From Fodinicola acaciae (GTDB lineage Bacteria; Actinomycetota; Actinomycetes; Mycobacteriales; HKI-0501): DNA of 64,000 nucleotides. The stretch spans positions 186,001 to 250,000 of the forward strand of contig NZ_WOTN01000003.1 of the NCBI RefSeq assembly GCF_010993745.1, given 5' to 3'. Of this stretch, positions 9,094 to 21,309 are shown one piece after another. The notes under the pieces were generated by a model, which saw only the letters and a list, made by a program, of their open reading frames with translations, was not told the DNA's origin and did no database searches. Position 1 is the stretch's first letter, and each line of letters begins with the position of its first letter. Both the position numbers and the translations under genes were made by a program.

Positions 9094-10301
9094 TCACTCG
9101 TGCCGGAGTGCTTCGACCGGGTCGAGCCGCGCGGCCTGCCGGGCCGGCCAATAGCCGGCGACGATGCCGACGACCACGGCGGCGGCCACCGCGAGCGCGA
9201 CACCGGACGCACTCGCGTGCGCGGATACGTTGATCGCCCGGCCGACCAGGCTGGTGGCGACCGCGCCGACCACGGCACCGACGGTCGCGCCGCCGATGGT
9301 CACCAGCACCGCCTCGACCAGAAACTGCAGCCGCAGGTCGCGCTGCCGAGCGCCGATGGCCTTGCGCGTGCCGATCTCACGCGTACGTTCGCGTACGGCC
9401 ACCAACATCGTGTTGGCGATGCCGATCCCGCCGATGAGCAGCGCGATCGCGGCGATGCCGATCAGGAAGTTGCTGATCACCGAGGCCTGCTGGTCGGCCA
9501 CCGCGAGCAGCTGGTCCTGGCTGACCACGGTGAAGTCGTCCGTCGCCGTGCCGGTCAGGCCGTGCCGCTGGCGCAGCAGCGCGGTGATCTGCGCGGTCGC
9601 GATCGTCGTCTGCGACGGATCGCGCAGCGACAGCGACACCGAGCGCAGCGAGTTGCCAGAGACCAGCCGGTCTGCGGCGGTGGTCAGCGGGATCAGTACG
9701 TAGTCGTCGGGGTTGAGACCGCCGCCGCCCTTCGGCTGCGTCACGCCGATGACGGTGAACGGGATGCCGTCGATCTTGACGCTGGAGCCGACCACGGTGG
9801 CCGGCGTGAGGCCGAGGTTGGTCACCGTCGTGGGACCGAGCACGGCGACCGGCAGCTTCCTCGCGTAGTCCAGCGCGGACATGAACGTGCCGACCTGCAG
9901 CGTGTAGCCGCGTACGGTCGCCTCCGCGGCCGTGGTCGCGGTGACGGTCGTCGTGAGGTTGTACTGGCCGCGTACGACCACACCGTTCAGCGCCACTTCC
10001 GGCGCGTACGCGGACACCGTCGGCAGCCGGCCGAGCGCCTGCGCGTCCTGCAGCGTCAGGGTGGTGGCCGAGCCGGCCGCCTGCCGTACGCCGCCGGTCG
10101 TCGTCGCGCCGGCCTGCACCGACACCAGGTTGGTGCCGAGGCTCGCCACGCCCTGGGTGAGCTGCGTACGCGCGCCGTCGCCGACCCCGAGCAGCGCCAC
10201 GACGGCCGCCACGCCGATGATCACGCCGAGCGCGGTCAGCGCCGTGCGCAGCTTGTTGACCGCGAGCCGCCGCAGCGCCAGCCGGAGCGCTTCGGAGACG
10301 C

Positions 10302-10305
<4 letters not shown>
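9094..10305 (-). CDS. MacB-like ABC transporter permease (FtsX domain)
   Basis: 403 residues. The GTG start overlaps the ATPase stop (GTGA). It has the MacB/LolC plan: one N-terminal membrane segment after a LRLALRRLAVNKLRTALTAL lead, a large periplasmic-type core (about residues 45-270), then three C-terminal segments of the FtsX permease domain, with the IGGIGIANTMLVAVRERTREIGTRKAIGA motif. Such transporters drive export by a mechanical movement rather than by a central channel. Together with the upstream ATPase and fusion protein it forms a complete MacAB-like efflux or lipoprotein/peptide-stress system. The substrate is not evident. Confidence 0.92.
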
Positions 10306-11010
<705 letters not shown>

Positions 11011-11021
<11 letters not shown>

Positions 11022-12336
11022 CGGTGCCTCCGCCATTGCCGGTGAACCGGCCACCGCCGCCGCCTCCTCCGAAGCCACCACCGCCACCGCCGAAGCCGCG
11101 GGTGTTGCCACCGGTCGTACCGGTGCTCTGCTGCGGGTTGACCACACCGGTGACGACCGTCTGGCCGACGCGCAGGCCGACCACGATCTCAGTGAGCTGG
11201 CTGGTGGTCAGGCCGATCTCCACCGGCGTGGACACCGGCGTGCCGTCCGGGCCGAGGATCTGCACGGTCGGCTCGGAGTCGGTGCCGCCGACCGCCGAGG
11301 TCGGCACGGCCAGGACGTTGGCATGCGAGGTGATCGTGATGTTCACCGCCGCCGACATGCCAGGCAGCAGGCCGGGCGGCAGCGTCGAGAGGCTGAGCGA
11401 GATCGGGAAGGTGACCACCGACGACGTACCACTGCTGGTGTTGGCCTGCACCGGCCTCGACACCACTGTCGCCGGCGTGGAGGCGCTGCCAAGCGCGGTG
11501 AAGGTGACGCTCGCGGACTGGCCGGCGGTCACGTGGCTCACGTCTGCCTCTGGCACGGACGCCTGGACCGTCATCGTGCTGGACCGCACGTCGATCGCGT
11601 CGGAGCTCGGCGGCGGCACGCCGGCGCTCAGGTTGACCGCGGTGACGACGCCGTCGAACGGCGCCTTGAGAGAGGTCGCGGCCAGCGCGTTCTCCGCGTC
11701 GGTGACCGCCTGCTGCGCCTGCTGGACGGCCACGGCGTCGGCGACGGTCTGCACGACGTACGAGCCGGTGCCAATGGCCGGACGTGCGCTCATCGACGTC
11801 GATGGAGTCGGCTGCGGACTCTGCGTCGGCTTCGGCGGCGGTTTCGCGGTCGTACGGCTGGGGCTCGGCTGGCTTTGGCTCTGGGTGGTCGCGCCGGCCT
11901 GCGCCTGCGCCAGCTGTGCCTGGGCCAGCGTCAGCTGCTGTCGCTGTGTGGTGTCGTCGAGCTTGGCCAGCTGCTCGCCTTTGCTGACCGTGTCGCCGAC
12001 CGCGACCGAGACGCTCGTCACTTTCGCCGCGCCGCTGGCCGCCGACAACGCCGAGTTGCCGCTGCCTTGGCTGGAGCCGTTGCCCTGGTTCGAGCCGGTG
12101 CCTTGGCCACCACCGCTGCCGAAGGACAGCGCGACGTTTTGCGACGCCTGCGCCGTACCCGTCGCCTGGATCGTCTCGGACACCGTCGTCCTGACCACTT
12201 TCGCGGTCAGATAGCTGGTTTTGTCGGTGCCGCCGGACCGGGTCGCCACCGCCCACGCGCCACCGCCGACCGCGACCACGACGATCACGGCACCCGCTAC
12301 CACCCATGCCGGCCTCAGCCGGATGCGACGTTGCAT
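11011..12336 (-). CDS. MacA/HlyD-type membrane fusion protein
   Basis: 441 residues from an ATG at 12336; no strong ribosome-binding site is seen. One N-terminal membrane anchor (about residues 10-32) is followed by a biotinyl-lipoyl-like half (VTSVSVAVGDTVSKGEQLAKLDD), an alanine/glutamine-rich hairpin (TLAQAQLAQAQAG), a Pro/Ser-rich insert, the second lipoyl half (LKAPFDGVVTAVNLSAG), and beta-barrel domains. The last ~30 residues are almost only Gly with Phe/Arg/Thr. It is the adaptor of the efflux operon. In Gram-positives these proteins work without an outer-membrane channel. The first gene of the operon, it diverges from cofC/fbiD with a 94-base gap. Confidence 0.88.
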
Positions 12337-12430
12337 GTGCTGTTTGTAGGGAGCGTGGCTGTGATTGTGATGTGAATCGGCTGAGCGCGTACTGAGAGCG
12401 CTGTCGTCGGCTGGTGGGACAATCGAGATC

Positions 12431-13078
12431 GTGGTGTCGTCCCTGCGGTGGTCGGTGGTCATACCGGTCAAAAGGCTCGCGATCGCGAAGACCCGGCTCC
12501 GTCCGGGGCTGCCTGGCGTCAGCCATCTCGAACTCGTCACGGCGATCACCGCCGACACGGTCGCGGCCTCCATCGCCAGCCGCGCGGTCGGACGCGTCGT
12601 CGTGGTGACCGACGACGACGAGATCCGGCCGTCGCTGGCCGCGCTCGGCGCGATCTGCGTACCCGACCTGCCGGACGCCGGTCTCAACCCGGCGCTGGAG
12701 TACGGCGCGTCCGTCGCCGCCGAGCTGGCGCCGGAGGATGGCGTCGCCGCTCTCGGCGGTGACCGGCCGGCGTTGCGGCCAGCCGAGCTGGCGTCAGCAC
12801 TGGCCGCGGCCGCCGGCGCCGACCGCTGCCTGGTCGCCGACACACCCGGCGACGGCACCGCGCTGCTGACCGCTGTCCCCGGCACGCCGCTGAAACCGGC
12901 CTTCGGACGCGGGTCGTACGAGGCTCATCTGGCCTCCGGCGCGGTGGCGCTGACCGGCGCGTGGCCGTCGCTGCGGCGCGACACCGACACGCTGGCCGAC
13001 CTCGCCGACGCCACCGACCTCGGCCTCGGCCCGCGTACGGCCGCACTCGTCGCCGCGGTCTCGGTGGTCAGTTCCTAG
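12431..13078 (+). CDS. fbiD: 2-phospho-L-lactate / phosphoenolpyruvate guanylyltransferase (F420 biosynthesis)
   Basis: 215 residues, GTG start (a second GTG follows directly). CofC/FbiD family: the nucleotidyl-transferase N-terminus VIPVKRLAIAKTRL is diagnostic, followed by GRVVVVTDDDEI and a LGGDRPAL metal-binding loop near the middle. The enzyme uses GTP to activate 2-phospholactate or, in actinobacteria, phosphoenolpyruvate, giving the precursor that FbiA joins to Fo in coenzyme F420 synthesis. It implies that the host makes F420. Its place between the plsC/gpsA block and ppk1 matches the conserved actinobacterial order. Confidence 0.93.
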   Translation: MVSSLRWSVVIPVKRLAIAKTRLRPGLPGVSHLELVTAITADTVAASIASRAVGRVVVVTDDDEIRPSLAALGAICVPDLPDAGLNPALEYGASVAAELAPEDGVAALGGDRPALRPAELASALAAAAGADRCLVADTPGDGTALLTAVPGTPLKPAFGRGSYEAHLASGAVALTGAWPSLRRDTDTLADLADATDLGLGPRTAALVAAVSVVSS

Positions 13079-13434
13079 TGTGTCCACCCTTCCGACAGCC
13101 TTGCTTGTCGGTGTGGCTTGCGGAGTCCATATATCCACGTTTGATGTCTTGTTAAAGCGGCCTCACCACCGTCACCCAAACCGGCAGGGCGGACATTTGG
13201 CGCTGCACGGCCCATTTTTGCGACGGTGACGCCCCGACTTGGCTTGAACTCAAGACCCCAGGCGATTTGTCCGTGTGCGACCTTGTTGCCCGTACGGATC
13301 GATTCAGCAGGTCAAGAAGGTGACAATGGGGCGCGCCCGGGCCTGTCCGAATGTCACCCGGCCAACTGTTTCCGCAGGTCAGCCCACCGCAGACGACGCA
13401 ATCGGAATCCGATTGCGTCGTCGCTGGCGGGCGG
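13079..13434. other. Intergenic region between fbiD and the anchored protein gene
   Basis: No gene could be supported in these 356 bases. The right end holds the hairpin at 13392-13422 that ends the minus-strand gene. I looked for a tRNA because of a CTTGAACTCAAG-like stretch near 13243, but no cloverleaf can be drawn. Confidence 0.5.
13392..13422 (-). terminator. Perfect 15-bp-arm hairpin after the anchored protein gene
   Basis: GACGACGCAATCGGA and its exact reverse complement flank one base. It starts 13 bases past the stop codon of the minus-strand gene at 13435. No U-tract, as is common in actinobacteria. Confidence 0.7.
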
Positions 13435-13956
13435 TCAGGAGTCGCAGGCGAGGGACTGCTTGGCGCCTTCCGGTGTGCCGGCCGGGAACTGGTCGGGGCG
13501 CAGGCACTGCGGGCCGTACGCGGCGACGGTCACCTTCGAGCCGTCCACCTTGAAGATCATCGCCAGCGGGTCCAGGTCGTTGCCGCCGGCGTCCTGCGCC
13601 TTGAGCACTCCCCACGCGTACGAACCGCCGTCGCACAGCGGACCCGTGACGAATGCCACGTTCTTGACGTCGGGCGCACCGATAGCGCCGTTCGCGGCCG
13701 TCACCAGCCGCGGTTTGAGCGAGCCGACCGACTGCGGGCAGGCACCGGTCTTCACCGGCTTCGGAGACGGCGACGCGGCGGTCGGTGCCGACGCCGCGGC
13801 GGACGCGCTCGGCGTCGGCGTGGCCGTCGTCGTCGTGCTCGGCCGCAGAAGGAAAAACGCCGCCACCGCGCCGACCACGACCACGACCGCGGCGATCGCG
13901 CCGACAATGATCCAGCGCCGTCCACCGGAGCGTGGTTCCGGTCTGACGTGGGACAT
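13435..13956 (-). CDS. Membrane-anchored extracytoplasmic protein of unknown function
   Basis: 173 residues, ATG at 13956. A short basic cytoplasmic N-terminus (RSGGRRW) precedes one membrane segment (about residues 15-37). A Thr/Ser/Pro/Ala-rich linker (about 38-68) leads to a C-terminal domain of about 100 residues with four cysteines (in GACPQ, PLCDGG, PQCLR and LACDS), likely two disulphides. The type is common in actinobacteria as a wall-facing protein. No family name is recognised. It diverges from ppk1 and has its own terminator. Confidence 0.7.
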   Translation of the reverse strand: MSHVRPEPRSGGRRWIIVGAIAAVVVVVGAVAAFFLLRPSTTTTATPTPSASAAASAPTAASPSPKPVKTGACPQSVGSLKPRLVTAANGAIGAPDVKNVAFVTGPLCDGGSYAWGVLKAQDAGGNDLDPLAMIFKVDGSKVTVAAYGPQCLRPDQFPAGTPEGAKQSLACDS

Positions 13957-14074
13957 GCGACATCACTCCTGATCCGGCGGCGGCAACCCGAACCACATTA
14001 CTGAGCCTTCGACACCGGCCGACGCCGGCCGAAGCGTTCCGGAGTTGGTGGTGTGGTGTTCACCAAACCGGGGG

Positions 14075-16231
14075 ATGATGGCCGCCGTGAGTACGACTAC
14101 CGAAACCGCCGACCAGAGCGTCGCGCCGGAGCCGGCCAGGCCGGTGCCGGCGCCGCTGCCGGACGACCGGTTCATCAACCGCGAGCTGTCCTGGCTGGAC
14201 TTCAACGCCAGAGTGCTGAGCCTGGCGGAAAACCCACGGACCCCGCTGCTGGAGCGCGCCAAGTTCCTGGCCATCTTCGCGTCCAACCTGGACGAGTTCT
14301 ACATGGTGCGGGTCGCCGGCCTGAAACGCCGCCAGTCCACCGGCCTGTCCGTACGGTCCCCCGACGGCCTGTCGCCGCGCGAGCAGCTGGAGCGGATTTC
14401 GGTACGCGTACTGGAACTCGTGGCCAGGCACGCCAACTGTTTCGTCAACGAGGTGCAGACCGCGCTGGAGACCGAGGGCGTCCGGATCGTGCACTGGGAC
14501 GACCTCGACTCGACCGAGCAGGACCGGCTGCACACCTATTTCCGCGAGCAGGTCTTCCCGTTGCTGACCCCGCTCGCGGTCGATCCGGCGCATCCTTTTC
14601 CGTACATCTCCGGGCGTTCGCTCAACCTCGCGGTGACGGTACGCGACCCGGACGACGGCGCCGAGCGGTTCGCCCGGGTGAAGGTGCCGAACAACGTGCC
14701 GCGCTTCGTTTCGGTGGCCGACGGCGGATTCCTGCCGCTGGAGGACATCATCGCGGCACACCTTTCGCAGCTTTTCGAAGGCATGGACGTGGCCGAGCAC
14801 CACGTCTTCCGAGTCACCCGTAACGCCGACCTGGAGGTCGAGGAGGACCGCGACGAGGATCTTTTGCAGGCGCTGGAACGCGAGTTGGCGCGCCGCCGGT
14901 TCGGCCCGGCGGTCCGGCTGGAGGTCGCCGAGACGATGACCGAGCGGATCCTGGACCTGCTGGTGCGCGAGCTCGACGTGAGCACCGCGGACGTGCAGCG
15001 GGTGCCGGGTTTGCTCGATCTGACCGCACTTTGGCAGATCTACGACGTGGACCGGCCGGAGCTCAAGGACAAACCGTTCGTGCCGGCGACGCATCCGCGC
15101 TTTGCCGAAGGCGAGACACCGCGCAGTGTTTTCGCCACGCTGCGGGACGGGGACGTGCTCGTCCACCATCCGTACGAGTCGTTTTCCACCAGCGTGCAGC
15201 GGTTCATCGAGCAGGCGGCCGCCGATCCGAACGTGCTCGCGATCAAACAGACGCTCTACCGCACGTCCGGCGACTCGCCGATCGTGGACGCGCTGATCGA
15301 CGCGGCCGAGGCCGGCAAACAGGTCGTGGTGCTCGTCGAAGTGAAGGCGCGGTTCGACGAGCAGGCCAACATCACCTGGGCCAAGACGCTGGAGCGCGCC
15401 GGCTGCCACGTCGTCTATGGCCTGGTGGGCCTCAAAACGCACTGCAAGACCTGTCTGGTGGTACGCCAGGAGGGCTCGCAGATCCGCCGCTATGCCCACG
15501 TCGGCACCGGAAACTACAACCCCAAGACCGCACGCCTGTACGAGGACCTCGGACTTTTCACGGCGGATCCAGCGGTCTGCGCCGACCTCACCGACCTTTT
15601 CAACGTGCTGACCGGATATTCGCGGCAGACCCACTACCGGTCGCTGATGGTGGCGCCGTACGGCATCCGGTCCGGGATCATCCGGCGGATCGAGCGCGAG
15701 GTCGGTCACGTCCGCGCCGGCCGGCCGGGGCTGATCCAGATCAAGGCCAACTCCATTGTGGACGAACAGATCATCGACGCGCTCTATCGCGCCTCGCAGT
15801 CCGGCGTACGCGTCGACCTGCTGATCCGCGGCATCTGCGCGCTGCGCGCCGGAGTGCCGGGGTTGAGCGAAAACATCCACGTGCGGTCGGTGCTCGGCCG
15901 GTTCCTGGAGCACTCGCGCGTGCTGCGGTTCGGCAACGGCGCGTCGCCGGACCAGCCGGAAAGCTCGGCCTACCGGGAGGAGTTCTGGATCGGCTCGGCG
16001 GATCTGATGCACCGCAACCTGGATCGCCGGGTCGAGGCGCTGGTCCAGGTGACCGACGGCAGCGCGCGCCGGCGGCTGCGCGAACTGCTGGATCTCATGC
16101 TACGGCCGGAAACCGGCGGCTTCGACCTGCTGGCCGACAACACCTGGCGGCTGCGCACCGGAGCCGACGGCGAGCCGAGGCGCGATCCGCAGGAAGAGCT
16201 GCTGCACCGTACGGCATCGCGCGCGGACTGA
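14075..16231 (+). CDS. ppk1: Polyphosphate kinase 1
   Basis: 718 residues from the ATG at 14075, next to a GGGGG stretch; the ATG at 14078 and the GTG at 14087 are also possible starts. It reversibly makes polyphosphate from ATP. The family domains occur in order: the N domain ([20 protein letters not shown]), the head domain, and the two phospholipase-D-like C domains. The autophosphorylated histidine is H475 in [21 protein letters not shown]. The second C-domain signature is [21 protein letters not shown]. The order ppk1-mutT1-hup-leuD-leuC is the standard actinobacterial one. Confidence 0.96.
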   Translation: MMAAVSTTTETADQSVAPEPARPVPAPLPDDRFINRELSWLDFNARVLSLAENPRTPLLERAKFLAIFASNLDEFYMVRVAGLKRRQSTGLSVRSPDGLSPREQLERISVRVLELVARHANCFVNEVQTALETEGVRIVHWDDLDSTEQDRLHTYFREQVFPLLTPLAVDPAHPFPYISGRSLNLAVTVRDPDDGAERFARVKVPNNVPRFVSVADGGFLPLEDIIAAHLSQLFEGMDVAEHHVFRVTRNADLEVEEDRDEDLLQALERELARRRFGPAVRLEVAETMTERILDLLVRELDVSTADVQRVPGLLDLTALWQIYDVDRPELKDKPFVPATHPRFAEGETPRSVFATLRDGDVLVHHPYESFSTSVQRFIEQAAADPNVLAIKQTLYRTSGDSPIVDALIDAAEAGKQVVVLVEVKARFDEQANITWAKTLERAGCHVVYGLVGLKTHCKTCLVVRQEGSQIRRYAHVGTGNYNPKTARLYEDLGLFTADPAVCADLTDLFNVLTGYSRQTHYRSLMVAPYGIRSGIIRRIEREVGHVRAGRPGLIQIKANSIVDEQIIDALYRASQSGVRVDLLIRGICALRAGVPGLSENIHVRSVLGRFLEHSRVLRFGNGASPDQPESSAYREEFWIGSADLMHRNLDRRVEALVQVTDGSARRRLRELLDLMLRPETGGFDLLADNTWRLRTGADGEPRRDPQEELLHRTASRAD

Positions 16232-16375
16232 CACTTTGCCAGCAGACGCCAGCAATCCCCACTCAGCGCCACCGAGCCGGCCTGAGCGGGGTTCTCACGC
16301 GCGTTGGAGTGGCGAGCGGCTTTTGTTGCCGCTGCGGCGCTCTGCGCGCCTTCCTGTTAGTCGGAGGTCCGTCCC

Positions 16376-17293
16376 GTGAGTTCTGAGGCTGCCACCGGAG
16401 CCGCCGTACGCGCCGCCGGTGGTGTGCTGTGGCGGCACACCGGCGGCCCGACCGAGATCGCTCTGGTGCACCGGCCGCGTTACGACGACTGGTCGCTGCC
16501 GAAGGGAAAACTGGCCACCGGCGAGCATCCACTCACCGCCGGCGTACGAGAAGTCGTGGAGGAGACCGGCATCCGGCCGGTGCTCGGCCGCCGGCTGGTC
16601 TCCACCACCTATCCGGTCTCGGTCCGCGACACCATCGTCGACAAGCTCGTGGACTACTGGGCGATGCGCGCGGAAAGCGGCGATTTCCAGGTCAACGACG
16701 AGGTCGACGAGCTGCGCTGGCTGACCGTCGCGAAGGCGACAGAGACGGTTTCCTATCGGCACGACCGCGCCGTACTCGCCGACTTCGCGCGGATCGCGGC
16801 CGGGACGACCACGATTGTGTTGGTGCGGCACGGAAGTGCCGGCGACCGGCACCAGTGGCGCGGCGACGACCGGCTGCGTCCGCTCGACCCGACCGGCGCG
16901 AAGCAGGCCGGCCGGGTGGCTGGCGTGCTGCCGGGTTTCGGTCCGCGGCGGGTGATTTCCGCGGACAAGGTGCGGTGCACCCAGACCGTCCGTCCACTTG
17001 CGACAGTGCTGGGCGTGCCGGTGGAGGTCGACGACGACTTCGGCGAGGAACGGCACGCGCGCCGTCCCGGCCACGCCGCACAACTCCTGCGCGCGTTGGC
17101 CGAGGCCGGCGAACCGGTGGTCATTTGCAGCCAGGGTGGGGTGATCCCGGACAGCGTCGAGGAGCTGGCCGACGCCGACGGCGTACCACTCACGGATGTC
17201 CCGGCACGCAAGGGAAGTGTGTGGGCCCTCAGCTTCGCCGGCCGGCGGCTGGTGTCGGCCGACTACTACCGCAGCCTCAAGGCACCGAAGTAA
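16376..17293 (+). CDS. mutT1: Nudix hydrolase with C-terminal histidine phosphatase domain (MutT1)
   Basis: 305 residues, GTG start with GGAGG about ten bases upstream. The N-terminal Nudix domain has a complete Nudix box beginning at G44 (GX5EX7REVVEETGI). The C-terminal ~140 residues form a phosphoglycerate-mutase/histidine-phosphatase domain with LVRHGSAGD. This two-domain plan is that of mycobacterial MutT1, which removes 8-oxo-GTP/8-oxo-dGTP and diphosphates, and can also hydrolyse diadenosine polyphosphates. Its role is to keep oxidised nucleotides out of DNA and RNA. It is convergent with hup, with a shared hairpin. Confidence 0.92.
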   Translation: MSSEAATGAAVRAAGGVLWRHTGGPTEIALVHRPRYDDWSLPKGKLATGEHPLTAGVREVVEETGIRPVLGRRLVSTTYPVSVRDTIVDKLVDYWAMRAESGDFQVNDEVDELRWLTVAKATETVSYRHDRAVLADFARIAAGTTTIVLVRHGSAGDRHQWRGDDRLRPLDPTGAKQAGRVAGVLPGFGPRRVISADKVRCTQTVRPLATVLGVPVEVDDDFGEERHARRPGHAAQLLRALAEAGEPVVICSQGGVIPDSVEELADADGVPLTDVPARKGSVWALSFAGRRLVSADYYRSLKAPK

Positions 17294-17301
17294 CGCACGA
17301 A

Positions 17302-17337
17302 AAACGCCGGACCGGCCGCGCGGCCGATCCGGCGTTT
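17302..17337. terminator. Bidirectional terminator between mutT1 and hup
   Basis: Two 17-base arms (AAACGCCGGACCGGCCG and a near-complement with one mismatch) surround CG. The arms end in A and T runs on both sides (AAAA... and ...GTTT), so both converging transcripts can use it. Confidence 0.8.
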
Positions 17338-17356
17338 GGTGTCGTGCCTTGCGTTC

Positions 17357-17839
17357 CTACCGCTTGCGGGCCGGCGCCTTGCGGGCCGGGGCCTTCTTGG
17401 CGGCGGCCTTCTTGGCCGGCGCGGCCTTCTTGGCGGCAGCCTTCTTGGCCGGAGCAGCCTTCTTGGCGGTCGCCTTCTTCGCGGCCGGGGCCGGTCCGCG
17501 GCTCGCGCCGACGGCGGTGGCCTTGGTGGTGGCCTTGGCGCCCGGCGTCTTCGGCAGCTTCTTCGGGTCGGCGACGACCGTCTTGAAGCCAGTGCCGGGA
17601 CGGAAAGCCGGCACCGCGGTCTTCTTCACCTTCACCGACTCGCCGGTGCGCGGGTTGCGAGCGGTACGCGCGGCACGCACGCGCTTCTCGAAGACACCGA
17701 AGCCGGTGATGGCAACCCGGTCGCCCTTGGCGACCGTGCGCTGGATCTCGTCGACGATCTGCTCGAGAGCGTTCGCCGCGGTCTTCCGGTCCTCGAAGCG
17801 CGTCGTCAGCGCCTCGATGAACTCGGCCTTGTTCACCAT
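17357..17839 (-). CDS. hup: HU family nucleoid protein with Lys/Ala-rich tail
   Basis: 160 residues from the ATG at 17839, with GGAGGGG directly upstream. The first ~92 residues are a standard HU fold: [11 protein letters not shown] at the N-terminus, then [29 protein letters not shown], with the DNA-intercalating RNPRTGE arm. The C-terminal tail consists of PAKKAAAKK-type repeats, as in mycobacterial HupB and streptomycete HupS; it binds DNA and compacts the nucleoid. Open frames upstream of this start carry no HU homology and are not used. There is a long (~550 base) gap before leuD, suggesting a long leader or distant promoter. Confidence 0.96.
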   Translation of the reverse strand: MVNKAEFIEALTTRFEDRKTAANALEQIVDEIQRTVAKGDRVAITGFGVFEKRVRAARTARNPRTGESVKVKKTAVPAFRPGTGFKTVVADPKKLPKTPGAKATTKATAVGASRGPAPAAKKATAKKAAPAKKAAAKKAAPAKKAAAKKAPARKAPARKR

Positions 17840-18395
17840 TGTCCCCTCCAGGGTACGTGTATCGGCCCCATCGAGGCCGTTCACCGAGGAACGGTAAGGC
17901 CTAACGGCCGAAGACACAAATATTCGTCGGCCGGATGTCGTTGCCAGACAAGGCTTTGGAGGGGTCCGTGGGGGCCTATCGGGGCCCTCGCTGACAAAAC
18001 GGGGCGCCAGTTCCGGTGGCCCTTGGAGAGCCCGAAAAGATGGCTCGGCGGCTCGGAGGTCACGCAAAGATCGTATATATATTTGGAAAATCGGCGCAAC
18101 GGCCGAACCAGTGACCGGCGTTCGGCGAGGTCGGTGCGGGACCTCCGGAGGCGCCGGCCGAAGCGACCCGCCAGCGTGTCATGCAGGCCACCAAAAAATT
18201 TTTCCCACTCTGGCGTGTCGCGAGGTCGTTCGGCGCGTCGCACGGCCCGGTCGGACCCCCTTGGTGGCCCCAAAACCGGCCTTCGCCGACCGCCGCGGCA
18301 CGACCGGACGGCCCCGGTCTGTCCCGATCCGCGCTCTGCAAAGCAAAGTGCCCCACCCGCTTTCGCGGGCAGGGCACATCAACCGTTCGGGCTAC
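17840..18395. other. Long hup leader/promoter region
   Basis: This gap of about 555 bases carries no gene I can support. It should hold the hup promoter on the minus strand. An unusually AT-rich stretch near 18068-18092 (containing ATATATATAC read on the minus strand) could be a -10 region about 220 bases before hup. The leuD terminator occupies 18348-18377. Confidence 0.4.
18348..18377 (-). terminator. leuCD operon terminator
   Basis: GTGCCC-CA-CCCGC and CGCGGG-CA-GGGCAC form a stem around TTT. On the minus strand it starts 18 bases after the leuD stop and is followed by a T-rich stretch (CTTTGCTTT), as in an intrinsic terminator. Confidence 0.75.
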
Positions 18396-18992
18396 TCAGG
18401 CGTCGACGGTCGTACGAGGCAGATATCCCGGCCGGTTGCGCTCAAACTCACCGATCTGGTCGGTGTGCCGGAGCGTCAGTCCGATGTCGTCGAGGCCCTC
18501 CATCAGCCGCCAGCGGGTGTAGTCGTCGATCTCGAAGGGAACGCCCTCCGATCCCCACCGCACCTCACGCGCGACCAGGTCGACGGTCACCTCCGTTTCC
18601 GGGTGGTCGACCAAATCGGCCTGCAGCTGCTCGATGTGCTTCTGGTGCAGCGCCGCGGCGAGCAGACCCGCTTTACCGGCGTTGCCGCGGAAGATGTCGG
18701 CAAACCGAGAGGATAGTACGACCCGGAATCCGTAGTCCATCAGGGCCCACACCGCGTGCTCGCGGGACGAGCCGGTGCCGAAGTCGGAGCCGGCGACCAG
18801 GATCGAGGCGCCGGTGTAGCGCTCATCGTTGAGCACGAAGGACGGATCGTTTCGCCAGGCCGCGAACAGCCCGTCGGCGAAACCGGTGCGGGTCACCCGC
18901 TTCAGGTAGACCGCCGGGATGATCTGGTCGGTGTCGACATTGGATTGCAGCAACGGCACGGCCCGGCCGGTGTGCACGGTGATCTTTTCCAC
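18396..18992 (-). CDS. leuD: 3-isopropylmalate dehydratase small subunit
   Basis: 198 residues. The GTG at 18992 follows the leuC stop with no gap; the ribosome-binding GGAGG lies at the very end of leuC. It is the small subunit that, with LeuC, isomerises 2-isopropylmalate to 3-isopropylmalate in leucine synthesis. The N-terminal [20 protein letters not shown] and the swivel-domain [20 protein letters not shown] are diagnostic. Confidence 0.97.
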   Translation of the reverse strand: MEKITVHTGRAVPLLQSNVDTDQIIPAVYLKRVTRTGFADGLFAAWRNDPSFVLNDERYTGASILVAGSDFGTGSSREHAVWALMDYGFRVVLSSRFADIFRGNAGKAGLLAAALHQKHIEQLQADLVDHPETEVTVDLVAREVRWGSEGVPFEIDDYTRWRLMEGLDDIGLTLRHTDQIGEFERNRPGYLPRTTVDA

Positions 18993-20396
<1,404 letters not shown>

Positions 20397-20470
20397 TTTC
20401 CTGTTCCTAATCTCTGATAGACTTCCTGCATAGTGGGATGATAGTTTCGTACTGTGGGACAGACTATCAG
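20397..20470. promoter_or_regulatory. leuC/IclR-regulator divergent control region
   Basis: Two arms, CTGATAGACT at 20414-20423 and AGACTATCAG at 20461-20470, match as an inverted repeat in nine of ten positions; the second lies just inside the regulator gene. Between them two direct repeats occur (AGTGGGATGATAGT and TGTGGGACAGACTA). The region is AT-richer than its surroundings. In relatives, NdgR/LtbR-type IclR proteins bind between their own gene and leuC, so this is the likely autoregulatory site. Confidence 0.5.
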
Positions 20471-21209
20471 TGGAACAGCGGCCGCGGGCAGCGCGTCCGG
20501 CGACGGATCCCGACGTCAGACCGCCAGCGGCGTCGGGGTACTGGACAAAGCGGTCGCCATTCTGGCCGCCACGGTCGATGGCGCGAGCCTCGCCGAGTTG
20601 GTCGACCGCAGCGGCCTTCCGCGCGCGACCGCGCACCGGCTCGCGCAGGCACTGGAAGTCCACCGGATGCTCATCCGCGACGCGCAGGGTCGCTGGCGGC
20701 CGGGTCCGCGGCTGGCCGAGCTGGCCAACTCCGCGCCGGACGTGCTGCTGACCGCCGCCGGTCCGGTGCTGAGCGCGCTGCGCGACGCGACCGGCGAGAG
20801 CGCGCAACTTTACCTGCGCCGCGCCGAAGAACGCATCTGCGTCGCCGCCGCCGAGCGCGCGAGCGGCCTTCGCGACACCGTGCCGGTCGGCGCTGCGCTG
20901 CCGATGACGGCTGGTTCGGCCGCGCAGATCCTGCTGGCCTGGGAGCCGCCGGAGTCGGTGCTTCCGTTGCTGCCGCGCGCGAAGTTCTCCGCGCGTACGC
21001 TCGCCGAGGTGCGCCGCCGCGGCTGGGCCGCGACCGCCGGCGAACGCGAGCCGGGGGTCGCCAGCGTGTCCGCCCCGATCCGCGACCGCGGCGGCCGGGT
21101 GATCGCCGCGGTCAGCATCTCCGGCCCGATCGAGCGCCTCGGCCGCCGGCCCGGCGACCGGCACGCCGTCTCGGTCGTACGCGCCGGCCACCGCCTCTCC
21201 GGCCTCTGA
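20454..21209 (+). CDS. ndgR: IclR family regulator (NdgR/LtbR type)
   Basis: 251 residues from a GTG at 20454 without a ribosome-binding site; a GATAGT -10-like box about ten bases upstream suggests a leaderless or nearly leaderless transcript. It has an N-terminal winged helix-turn-helix (about 25-85, with [23 protein letters not shown]) and a C-terminal IclR effector domain. In actinobacteria the divergent neighbour of leuC is NdgR/LtbR, which controls leucine synthesis and amino-acid-dependent growth. The ~25-residue Gly/Ser-rich N-terminal extension suggests the true start may be further in. Confidence 0.88.
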   Translation: MGQTISGTAAAGSASGDGSRRQTASGVGVLDKAVAILAATVDGASLAELVDRSGLPRATAHRLAQALEVHRMLIRDAQGRWRPGPRLAELANSAPDVLLTAAGPVLSALRDATGESAQLYLRRAEERICVAAAERASGLRDTVPVGAALPMTAGSAAQILLAWEPPESVLPLLPRAKFSARTLAEVRRRGWAATAGEREPGVASVSAPIRDRGGRVIAAVSISGPIERLGRRPGDRHAVSVVRAGHRLSGL

Positions 21210-21226
21210 CCCGGAGGATGTCCGGA

Positions 21227-21285
21227 TCGAATGTGCTAACCAGGCCCACTTTTCGCGGCAACGGTGGGCCAACTAGCACATTCGA
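21227..21285. terminator. Bidirectional hairpin between the IclR gene and the aldolase-like gene
   Basis: TCGAATGTGCTA ... GGCCCAC pairs with GTGGGCC ... TAGCACATTCGA across a short bulge and a ~16-base loop. It lies between converging stop codons at 21209 and 21310. Confidence 0.65.
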
Positions 21286-21309
21286 CGGCCCCGCACCAAA
21301 AGGTGACGG

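Noticed and set aside
13230-13300. Possible tRNA near CTTGAACTCAAG
   Set aside because: No acceptor stem, D arm or anticodon arm can be paired around it.
14060-16012. 650-codon open frame antisense to ppk1
   Set aside because: Antisense to a gene with the complete polyphosphate kinase signature; no domain, no ribosome-binding site.
17357-17560. Tandem PAKKA-type repeats in hup read as a DNA repeat or CRISPR-like array
   Set aside because: They are codon repeats encoding the basic tail of HU, a known feature of actinobacterial HU proteins.
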